Assembly: GCA_029260055.1 (NCBI GenBank) | Contig: JAJDDX010000065.1 | Location: 1-42,716 of the forward strand | Direction of reading: 5' to 3' | From: Phycisphaerae bacterium | GTDB taxonomy: Bacteria > Planctomycetota > Phycisphaerae > UBA1845 | DNA: 42,716 bases | In this document: positions 15,657 to 22,918 of the stretch, in pieces | Position numbering within the stretch: position 1 is the stretch's first letter | How the letters are laid out: every line of letters begins with the position of its first letter | Made by a program: the position numbers and the translations under genes | Notes under the pieces: generated by a model | Seen by the model: the letters and a program-made list of their open reading frames with translations, nothing else | Databases searched by the model: none | What the model was told of the DNA's origin: nothing

Positions 15657-17689
15657 GACATCTTCGCGTCATCACGCCGGTCTGCCTGGCTGCCGCGGCG
15701 ATTGCGGTGGCCCTGTCGCAGTTATCGTGCGAGAAGAAGAGCGACGGCCTCAGCCGTGTCGTCGTGATCGGTATGGACGGCCTGGACCCGCGGCTCTGCG
15801 AGCGCCTGATGGATCAGGGGGCACTGCCTCATCTGGCAGCGCTTCGGGACAAAGGAGGCTACAAGCCGCTGGGCACCACCACGCCTCCGCAAAGCCCGGT
15901 CGCCTGGGCGAGCTTCATCACCGGCGCGAACCCGGGCGTACACGGAATCTTCGACTTCATCCATCGTGATCCATCCAAGCAGTACGCTCCATACTACGCG
16001 GCGGCCGAAACAGTCGACGGCGAGGGTGGATGGGCTGTCGGCGAGCATGAGATTCCTATCACGCTCTGGCCGTTCCAGCACACGCCCACGCAGACCTTGC
16101 TGCGCCGCCACGGAACGCCGTTCTGGGATTACCTGGATGAGGCCGGCGTGCCGACGTGGTTCTACGACATCCCGGCCAACTACCCGCCGAGCCCGTCGAA
16201 GCATGGACATCTGTGCTGCCTCAGCGGCATGGGCGTGCCCGATCTTCTCGGCAGCTACGGCACGTACCAGCTCTTCTCCGAGGATACCTACGTCGAGAAA
16301 CGGGATGAAGGCGGCTTGCGCAAGCCGCTCATCTTCAAGGATGACCGGGCGGGCGGTGTGCTGACCGGTCCGAAGAACACGAGTTTGGTCAAGCCGGTCG
16401 ACACGCACGTTGGTTTCGACATATACCGGCATCCGACGGAGCAGACGGCACGCATCGAGGTACAGGGCAAAACGATCGTCCTGAAGGCCGGCGAGTGGAG
16501 TGATTGGTGCAAGGTGTCGTTCACGATGAAGATGCCGTCGTTCCTGCCGAGTGTCCACGTGAGCGGCATCTGCCGGTTCTATCTTCAGGAGGTACGCCCG
16601 AACTTCCGCCTCTACGTCACGCCGTTGAACATCGACCCTTCGGACCCGGGCGACCAGCGGATCACCGAGCCCGCGGCGTTTGTCGGCAAGCTCTCCGACG
16701 CACTCGGCCTTTTCTACACGACCGGTTTCCAGGAAGACCACAAGGCGCTCTCCGCCGGAACGTTCGTGGATGAGGAGTACCGGGAGCAGGCGGACTACGT
16801 GCTTTCGGAACGCCTCGAACTGCTGGACTACGCGATCGAGAACTACGACGACGGGCTGCTGTTCTTCTACTTCTCGAGCACCGACCTGCAGGCGCACATG
16901 TTCTGGTGGGATGGCGACGAGCCGCATCCGACTCGGTCCAGGCAGTCCGCAGCCAAGTGCCACGGCACGATCGAGGCTCTATACAAACGCATGGACGACA
17001 TCGTCGGCGATGTGCTCGAGCGCTTCGGTGACGATGCAACTATCCTGGTCATGTCCGATCACGGATTCTGCAACTTCCGCCGTCAGTTCAGCCTCAACGC
17101 ATGGCTACGGAACAACGGCTACATCCATCCGCCGGAGTGCGAGTCTCTGTTGCTCGACAGGACCAACCCGGTCGATTGGAGCCGAACGCAGGCGTACGGG
17201 CTGGGGATAAACGGGTTGTATCTGAACTTGAAGGGCCGCGAGCGCGACGGGAGCGTTGATCCTGCACAGCGCGACCGAGTTCTGGATGAGCTTACCGAGA
17301 AGCTGCTGGCTGTTCGCGATCCTGTCAGCGGAGAGCCGGTCGTCGCTCGCGTTGACCGGGCGGATCGAATCTACTCGGGTCCGTCAGCCTCCGTGGCGCC
17401 GGACCTGATCGTCGGGTACCATCGCGGATACCGTGCCTCGTGGGCGACGGCGCTAGGCGACATGAGCGAAGAAGAGATGACGGACAACGATTCGGCGTGG
17501 AGCGCGGATCACTGCGTGGCGGCCGAGTTGGTGCCGGGCGTGATCTTCAGCAACCGCCCGGTGCTCAGAGCGAGTCCGTCACTGATCGATCTCGCGCCGA
17601 CCATCCTTCAGGAGTTCGGCGTGGAGCCACCCGAGACGATGGTGGGCGGGAGTCTCTTCGAGACCGAGGCTGTAACGACGCGCGACTGA
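15653..17689 (+). CDS. lipoprotein-like type I phosphodiesterase, paralogue of the preceding gene
   Basis: The 678-residue protein starts at the ATG at 15653, which overlaps the previous stop (ATGA) and has a strong GGAGGTGG just upstream. The signal segment ends in LSQLSC, so Cys-26 may be lipidated. The catalytic domain follows at once. It has D42 (IGMDGLD), S81 in PPQSPVAWASFITG, a STDLQAHMFWW metal motif, VMSDHGFCNFRR, and the terminal AWSADHCVAAELVPGVIFSNR. Long blocks are shared with the preceding protein (SPVAW-SF-TG-NPG-H-IFDF, and the whole SDHGFC region), so the two genes look like a tandem duplication that diverged in the N-terminal anchor. The enzyme class is phospho-ester hydrolase or phospho-group transferase on the outer face of the inner membrane or in the periplasm. 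The substrate is unknown. Confidence 0.87.
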   Translation: MRHLRVITPVCLAAAAIAVALSQLSCEKKSDGLSRVVVIGMDGLDPRLCERLMDQGALPHLAALRDKGGYKPLGTTTPPQSPVAWASFITGANPGVHGIFDFIHRDPSKQYAPYYAAAETVDGEGGWAVGEHEIPITLWPFQHTPTQTLLRRHGTPFWDYLDEAGVPTWFYDIPANYPPSPSKHGHLCCLSGMGVPDLLGSYGTYQLFSEDTYVEKRDEGGLRKPLIFKDDRAGGVLTGPKNTSLVKPVDTHVGFDIYRHPTEQTARIEVQGKTIVLKAGEWSDWCKVSFTMKMPSFLPSVHVSGICRFYLQEVRPNFRLYVTPLNIDPSDPGDQRITEPAAFVGKLSDALGLFYTTGFQEDHKALSAGTFVDEEYREQADYVLSERLELLDYAIENYDDGLLFFYFSSTDLQAHMFWWDGDEPHPTRSRQSAAKCHGTIEALYKRMDDIVGDVLERFGDDATILVMSDHGFCNFRRQFSLNAWLRNNGYIHPPECESLLLDRTNPVDWSRTQAYGLGINGLYLNLKGRERDGSVDPAQRDRVLDELTEKLLAVRDPVSGEPVVARVDRADRIYSGPSASVAPDLIVGYHRGYRASWATALGDMSEEEMTDNDSAWSADHCVAAELVPGVIFSNRPVLRASPSLIDLAPTILQEFGVEPPETMVGGSLFETEAVTTRD

Positions 17690-17705
17690 CTGGGGATAGC
17701 CACAC

Positions 17706-17891
17706 ATGGCGAAGATCAAGATTGATTCGAATCTGTACCAGCGGATCAAGAAGCTCTCAGAGACGGCGGGTTACTCGTCGCCCGAGGAGTTCGTCATCTA
17801 CCTGATCGAGAAGGAGCTGGCGGTGCTGGAGTCGGCCGAGGACGAGAAGCAGGTCATCGAGCGCCTGCGCGGCCTGGGCTACCTCGAGTAA
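17706..17891 (+). CDS. small ribbon-helix-helix-like protein with LRGLGYLE tail
   Basis: This is a 61-residue protein starting 16 nt after the phosphodiesterase stop, with GGGGAT as ribosome site. Residues 1-40 (IKIDSNLYQRIKKLSETAGY then SSPEEFVIYLIEKEL) resemble the strand and two helices of a ribbon-helix-helix fold of the CopG/Arc kind. Residues 44-61 are an acidic helix ending ERLRGLGYLE. The LxxLGY ending is the same motif that closes the catalytic domain of many sulfatase and phosphodiesterase family proteins, including the enzyme encoded at 18941 (AALATLGYVS). It could be a DNA-binding regulator of the cluster or a small partner protein that docks through the shared tail. Sequence alone does not decide between these. 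Confidence 0.8.
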   Translation: MAKIKIDSNLYQRIKKLSETAGYSSPEEFVIYLIEKELAVLESAEDEKQVIERLRGLGYLE

Positions 17892-17943
17892 CGTGTGATC
17901 GGGTGCAGGCCGCACGCGCGGGTGCTGCGCATGGGGATCGACT

Positions 17944-18888
17944 TTGGACGTCGTTGACTCGTTGCTGATCTTTGGCGGTGATGCGGTGCGCTGGGTATGC
18001 GCTGCGCTGGCGACACTCTTCGGCTCGGTGTGGGGCGGCCTGGACGCGCTACTGAATCCGCTGCTTTCGCCGCTCCTGGCGGTACTGAATCCCGTCTGCA
18101 CCGCGATCGGCGATGTGACGTACGCGATTGTCCGAACGCTTCCGGTGTGGGTTGGCCTGACGCTGCTCTCGGTGCTCGCCGGAATCGCGATGCTCGTCAT
18201 CTTTCGATATATGTCGAACCAAACCGGCATCACCAGGGCCAAGGACCAGATCAGCGCCAATCTTCTGGCCATCAAGCTTTACAGGGACGAGCTTCGAGTC
18301 ATGTTTCGGTCGCAGTGGGGCGTGCTGTGCGGGGTGGCGAAGCTTCAGCGATATGTCCTGACGCCGGTGCTCATCATGCTTCTTCCGATGATGCTGGGGC
18401 TTGCGCAGATGGGTATGCGCCACCAGTGGCGTCCTCTGCAGCCGGGCGAACGGACGTTGATGAAGGTGCGGTTCGACGCGGAGCACGCCGTGGCCGGGCA
18501 GATAAAACTCGAGCCCAGCCCGGGGCTGCACGTGGAGGTGGGGCCCGTGCCCGGCGGCGGCGAACTCGTTTGGCGTATCCGTGGCAACGAGCCGGGCCGC
18601 CACACGCTCAGGTTCCGTGTCGACGGAACGGTTGTGGAAAAGGAACTCGTCGTGGGCGACTCGTTCGAACGCGTCAGTGCCGTGCGACCAGGCGCGGCGT
18701 GGGCTTCGCAACTGCTCCACCCGGGTGAGTCGCGTTTGCCCGCGGGCTCGCCCGTCGCGTCGATCGAGATACTCTACCCGGCCGTCGATTCGTGGGTCTA
18801 TGGTGCCGACTACTGGGTGCTCTACTTCTTCGTGGTCTCGATGGCCTCGGCCCTGTTGCTCAAGCCACTCTTCAGGGTTACGTTCTGA
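17944..18888 (+). CDS. YidC/EMC3-like membrane protein with periplasmic beta domain
   Basis: This is a 314-residue integral membrane protein. A hydrophobic or amphipathic N-terminal part (about 5-60) is followed by a strong helix at about 68-90. A basic helical hairpin-like segment comes next (about 95-130, including AKDQISANLLAIKLYRDELR), then a helix at about 137-160, a soluble beta-rich region at about 165-275, and a last helix at about 288-310. The order of helix, charged cytoplasmic coiled segment and helix is that of the Oxa1/YidC/EMC3/DUF106 superfamily of membrane insertases, but the match is by pattern only. The extra beta domain with PGLHVEVGPVPGGGELVWRI is Ig-like in style. The start is a TTG at 17944 with GGGGAT upstream. 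It lies between phosphodiesterase-like and sulfatase-like genes of the same cluster, suggesting a shared envelope task. Confidence 0.72.
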   Translation: MDVVDSLLIFGGDAVRWVCAALATLFGSVWGGLDALLNPLLSPLLAVLNPVCTAIGDVTYAIVRTLPVWVGLTLLSVLAGIAMLVIFRYMSNQTGITRAKDQISANLLAIKLYRDELRVMFRSQWGVLCGVAKLQRYVLTPVLIMLLPMMLGLAQMGMRHQWRPLQPGERTLMKVRFDAEHAVAGQIKLEPSPGLHVEVGPVPGGGELVWRIRGNEPGRHTLRFRVDGTVVEKELVVGDSFERVSAVRPGAAWASQLLHPGESRLPAGSPVASIEILYPAVDSWVYGADYWVLYFFVVSMASALLLKPLFRVTF

Positions 18889-18940
18889 CCGGTCTGGCAC
18901 GAACGGAGTGGTTGCCGGACGCGATCGCGTCCGAGCATCG

Positions 18941-20827
18941 ATGAGCGATCCGGGCAAGCGGAATCGATCTTCCATGAGCAAGAAACGGCGAGCAAAAGCG
19001 GCTGGTCAGTCCAAGTCCGGGCCCGCGCCCAAGCCGAAGCGGAGAGTTCGGTGGGGCATCGTATTGACTGCGCTGGTAGTCGTCGGCGGGTCGGTCACGT
19101 TCGGTCTGTGGTATGGCCTGCGAAAGCCGCAAGCCCCCCCCGACATTCTCTTGATCAGCATCGACACGTTGCGCGCGGATCGACTCGGTTGCTACGGCTA
19201 CCGCGCGGGGCGCACGCCGACGATCGATCGAATGGCGGCCGAGTCGGCCGTGTTTGATGCTGTAGTCGCGCCCTTGCCGGTGACACTCCCATCGCACGCC
19301 TCGATGCTGACCGGGTTGATTCCGCCGCGTCACGGTGTGCGCGTGAACGAGGCCCACCGGCTGGCGGACCGCCACGTCACGCTCGCGGAGGCCTTGAAGG
19401 CGGACGGCTACCAGACGGGGGCGTTTGTGGGTGCCCTGCCAATGGCCAAAGCCGGCGGCCTTGACCAGGGGTTCAGTGTCTATGATGACGAGTTGTCATC
19501 CAAGAGGCTCGAGGGCCGTGCCGCTGTCGCGCGCCAGGAGCGTTACGCCGAGGAGGTCCTCGCCGTCGCACAGCGGTGGCTACGCTCGACGGACCCGACA
19601 CGCCCGGTCTTCGCCTTCATACACCTGTACGATCCGCACGCGCCGTACGAGAAGCCTGCGCCGGGTACCGGCGCTCCCGGCTACGACGGCGAAGTGGCAC
19701 ACGTTGACAAGGAACTCGGTTCATTCTTCTCGACTCTGAAGCGGGATGCTCGCTGGTCGAACCTGCTGACGGTTGTGACGTCGGACCACGGCGAAGGCCT
19801 GGGCGAGCATAGTGAGAAGAGTCATGGCGTCTTCGTGTACGAATCGACGTTACGCGTTCCGTTGATCGCGCATTGGCCGGGCTCGATTTCGCCGCGCCGT
19901 GTGGCCCAGCCGGTCGGCCTGATCGATATCCCACCGACGCTCCTCGAACTGGCAGCAGCGCCGCCGCTTCCGGGCATCGATGGTAAGTCGCTCTCGCCCC
20001 TTCTGAAGGGCGCCGTGCAGGAAGATCGGTCGTTCTACTTCGAGAGCCTACTGGGTGAGATCAAGTTCGGATGGGCGCCGCTGCGCGGTATGCGAGACGG
20101 AGACCTGAAGTACATCGCGGCACCGAGGCCCGAGCTATACGATCTCGCCTCTGATCCGCACGAGTTGACGAACCTCCATGCCCAGCGCCCGCGCGACGCG
20201 GCTCGGCTTGCCGCCTACCTCGATGCTGTGGGGCGGGGAACTCGAGAGACGAGCGAGGTCGATGAGGAGACGCTCGCGGCGCTGGCCACGCTCGGCTACG
20301 TATCGGCGCCGCCTGTCGACACGGCGAATCTGGCGGACCGACCAGACCCCAAGGACCTCATCGAGATCTACGATCGTTATCAGGACGCGCACATGGTGTT
20401 TGCGGCCGGGCGGACCGACGAAGCGCTCACGTTGATGGAATCCCTCGAGGCGTCCTTCGAGCACAGTCCGCTCTTTTACTATCGGTGGGGCAACTGGGCT
20501 GCCGCCGGCGAGCATTGGGATCGGGCCGCGGGTTGTTTTCAGAAGAGCCTCACGCTGGACGCGCTCAACCAGAGCGCGCACATGAACTTGGCGGCCGCCT
20601 ACCTCAACCTCGGCGAAGCCGAGAAGAGCCTCGAACAGTTCAAGGTGCTGCTGAAGCTCAATCCCGATCACGTCAAAGCGCATCTCTATTCGGGGCTCAT
20701 CTACGCGGATTCGCTGGGGCATCCTCAGGGGGCTGTTTCTCACTGGACGCGCTTCCTGGAACTGGCGCCCAACCATCCACAGGCCGACACGGTCCGCAAG
20801 AGTCTGGCCGCCGCCCAGGCGCCTTGA
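18941..20827 (+). CDS. membrane-anchored sulfatase-like hydrolase/transferase with C-terminal TPR domain
   Basis: The 628-residue protein has a basic cytoplasmic start, one membrane helix (about 38-58) and a sulfatase-fold domain (about 65-440) facing the periplasm. LLISIDTLRADRLGCYGY (D75) and TSDHGEGLGEHSEKSHG are the metal-binding motifs. The nucleophile position is T115 in PVTLPSHASMLTG. The Cys/Ser-x-Pro-x-Arg site needed for formylglycine in true sulfatases is therefore absent, and a phospho-group hydrolase or transferase is more likely than a sulfatase. The domain ends with LAALATLGYVS (about 446-456). Residues 470-628 contain TPR repeats (SAHMNLAAAYLNLGEAEKSL and VKAHLYSGLIYADSLG). 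The start could also be the ATG at 18974, 11 codons in; ribosome sites are weak for both. Confidence 0.87.
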   Translation: MSDPGKRNRSSMSKKRRAKAAGQSKSGPAPKPKRRVRWGIVLTALVVVGGSVTFGLWYGLRKPQAPPDILLISIDTLRADRLGCYGYRAGRTPTIDRMAAESAVFDAVVAPLPVTLPSHASMLTGLIPPRHGVRVNEAHRLADRHVTLAEALKADGYQTGAFVGALPMAKAGGLDQGFSVYDDELSSKRLEGRAAVARQERYAEEVLAVAQRWLRSTDPTRPVFAFIHLYDPHAPYEKPAPGTGAPGYDGEVAHVDKELGSFFSTLKRDARWSNLLTVVTSDHGEGLGEHSEKSHGVFVYESTLRVPLIAHWPGSISPRRVAQPVGLIDIPPTLLELAAAPPLPGIDGKSLSPLLKGAVQEDRSFYFESLLGEIKFGWAPLRGMRDGDLKYIAAPRPELYDLASDPHELTNLHAQRPRDAARLAAYLDAVGRGTRETSEVDEETLAALATLGYVSAPPVDTANLADRPDPKDLIEIYDRYQDAHMVFAAGRTDEALTLMESLEASFEHSPLFYYRWGNWAAAGEHWDRAAGCFQKSLTLDALNQSAHMNLAAAYLNLGEAEKSLEQFKVLLKLNPDHVKAHLYSGLIYADSLGHPQGAVSHWTRFLELAPNHPQADTVRKSLAAAQAP

Positions 20828-20920
20828 CGACTGTCCAGGGCAGCCTGGATTGTCCGATCACGCCTCCGCGCCTATCATCCGGACGGCTTACCAACGTCGT
20901 TTTTCGAAGGGTCGTGCGTT

Positions 20921-22882
20921 ATGCTTATTCCCAAGTCGATCAAGAAGTGGATCGCGGTGTTTCGCGGTGAGGTCGCGCCGGTCCTCATCCTTCTGTCGGC
21001 GATGCTCGGGTTCTGGTTCGGCTTTACGCCCGGATGGTACGGAATCCACGTTGCGCTGCTCGTCGTCGCGCTGATCCTGAACGTGCACTTCGGCATCTAC
21101 CTGATCTTCGCCGGGATCGGCAAGGCGCTCTGCTTTGCAGCCGCGCCCGTGTTGTATCACACAGGTGCATGGACGCAGCACCATCTCGGCTGGCTGCTGG
21201 ACCTGCTGGCGGCGTTTCCGGTACTCGGTATCACCGATACGTCACGCTATGCGGTGGCCGGTTCACTCCTGCTCGGCCCCGCGATCGGCCTCGTGCTCGG
21301 GCTACTGCTTGCCAAGAGCGTGCAAGGGTTTCGACAGGCGTGGTTACGGCTCGAGGAAGGCTCCGAAGCGTTCAAGAAATGGCAAAGCAAGCGTTGGGTC
21401 GGGCTGCTGTCGCGCGTACTTGTTGGCAAGGGAACAGCCGACACGCGGTCCGTGCTCGAGCGACGACCGAAGCTGATCCGTATTCCGGGTGTGGTCGTAG
21501 CGGTTGTGGTTTGCGCTTTGGCTTTGGGCGCCGCGTCGATGGTGAAGGGCGATGCGCTCATCGGCCGCACCGAGAGCTCGCTGAGCGACGCCAACGGTGC
21601 CGAGGTCAACCTCGCCAGCCTCGACCTCGCGATCCTCGGCGGGCGTGTGTCGGCCGGGGGAATCCAGGCCACCGATCCTCAGCGACCCACGCACAACCGA
21701 CTCGCGGTCGACGAGCTCACCGCGGATGTCAGCCTTTGGCAACTCCTCCGCGGCCGCGTGGTGATGGATGAGGTCAAGCTGTCGAACGTGACGTTCGAAG
21801 GAAAGCGCGCCGCGGCGGGTGAGGTCCCGGCCTCGGGCGGTTCAACCGATCAGGCGGAAAGCGCCGAGGCTGCCGAGGCGACTCAATTCGATCTGCCACT
21901 CGGCGACTATGCCGAGTTGGAGTCCTACTTCCAAAACGCCGAGCAGGTTCGCGACTACCTCGGCAAGATCCGAGAGTGGCTGCCGAGCGGGAAGGACGAA
22001 GCTGCGTCCGAGCCTGAGTCCGTTCCGGAGCACTACCTCGAATACCTCAGTGCTGCAGCGCGGCGACCTCCCACACCACGTCTGCTGATCCGCAAGCTCG
22101 TACTCGACGACGTGGACTTGTCGATCGACGAACTCGGCATGAGCCGCATCGAGTGCCGCAACCTGAGCGATGCGCCGAGCGGAGTGAGCGACCCCGTTGT
22201 CATCGGGATCGAGTCCAAGCAGCGGAAGGCGTCGGTGAAGCTCAGTTGCGATTACGGTCGCGGCGGCGGAGCGGCGACGGCTGACGCCTCGTTTGAGGAC
22301 GTCGATCTTGCGGAACTACAGAAGAAGATGAAGGGGAACAACCCGATCAGTTTCCGTGGCGGCACGGCTTCGGCGAAGATCAGCGGGACCTTGACCAGAG
22401 AGACGATCGACCTGGCGATCGCGGTGACGTTGAAGGATATGAAGGCCGACGCTTCCGGCGGTGTGTGCGGTCTCGATTCGCAGGTTACGTCGGAGGCGAT
22501 GAAGGTGCTCAGTAACCTGGAGACGACGATCCGGCTCGTCGGGCCGACGGAGAGTCCGCGGCTGGTGTTCGACAGCTCCGCACTCGGAGCCTCCTTGCGT
22601 GATGCGCTCGTCGCGGCGGGGAAGGCGGAGCTCGCTCGCCGCGCCGATGAACTCTTGCAGGGCAAGCTCTCGGGTGATGTGCCGGGTCTCGAGGGTGGCC
22701 TGAAGACTCCTTCGCTGGAAGGCGGGAAAGACGCACTCGGCGGTCTTCTGGGTGACGAGAAGAAGGACGACCCAGACAAAGAGGCGACGGAGAAGGACAA
22801 AGGCGAGGACGTTAAGAGTCAAGCCGAAGATGCGTTGGGCGGCCTGTTCGGCGGCAAGAAGAAGGACAAGAAGGACGACTGA
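20921..22882 (+). CDS. TIGR03546-like membrane domain fused to AsmA-like (TIGR03545-like) domain
   Basis: The 653-residue protein has two parts. Residues 1-150 are a compact multi-helix membrane domain starting MLIPKSIKKW, with GFWFGFTPGWYGIHVALL and ILNVHFGIYLIF, which I recognise as like TIGR03546. After a linker and a membrane helix (about 190-210), residues 210-600 resemble TIGR03545, an AsmA-related family. Signature blocks are GAEVNLASLDLAILGGRVS, GGIQATDPQRPTHNRLAVDE and LLRGRVVMDEVKLSNVTFEG. In other bacteria, as I recall, the two families are adjacent separate genes; here they are one reading frame. The C-terminus is a Lys/Asp-rich tail with two DALGGLxG repeats. AsmA-like proteins bridge the periplasm and are implicated in phospholipid transport to the outer membrane, which fits the neighbouring envelope enzymes. 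The ATG has GAAGGG 10 nt upstream. Confidence 0.8.
   Translation: MLIPKSIKKWIAVFRGEVAPVLILLSAMLGFWFGFTPGWYGIHVALLVVALILNVHFGIYLIFAGIGKALCFAAAPVLYHTGAWTQHHLGWLLDLLAAFPVLGITDTSRYAVAGSLLLGPAIGLVLGLLLAKSVQGFRQAWLRLEEGSEAFKKWQSKRWVGLLSRVLVGKGTADTRSVLERRPKLIRIPGVVVAVVVCALALGAASMVKGDALIGRTESSLSDANGAEVNLASLDLAILGGRVSAGGIQATDPQRPTHNRLAVDELTADVSLWQLLRGRVVMDEVKLSNVTFEGKRAAAGEVPASGGSTDQAESAEAAEATQFDLPLGDYAELESYFQNAEQVRDYLGKIREWLPSGKDEAASEPESVPEHYLEYLSAAARRPPTPRLLIRKLVLDDVDLSIDELGMSRIECRNLSDAPSGVSDPVVIGIESKQRKASVKLSCDYGRGGGAATADASFEDVDLAELQKKMKGNNPISFRGGTASAKISGTLTRETIDLAIAVTLKDMKADASGGVCGLDSQVTSEAMKVLSNLETTIRLVGPTESPRLVFDSSALGASLRDALVAAGKAELARRADELLQGKLSGDVPGLEGGLKTPSLEGGKDALGGLLGDEKKDDPDKEATEKDKGEDVKSQAEDALGGLFGGKKKDKKDD
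20923..20946 (+). repeat. 5' end of the TIGR03546-like gene, near-copy also at 13308-13331
   Basis: This stretch codes for residues 1-9 of the TIGR03546/TIGR03545-like protein and matches 13308-13331, upstream of the first gene of the same cluster, at 22 of 24 positions. Confidence 0.45.
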
Positions 22883-22918
22883 GGCGATCCGGACCGTCGC
22901 GCGTCGTTGTCTCGCAAG

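Noticed and set aside
15722-16963. Minus-strand open frame of 413 codons opposite the second phosphodiesterase
   Set aside because: It is the shadow of a clear enzyme gene in a GC-rich genome, with no recognisable motif.
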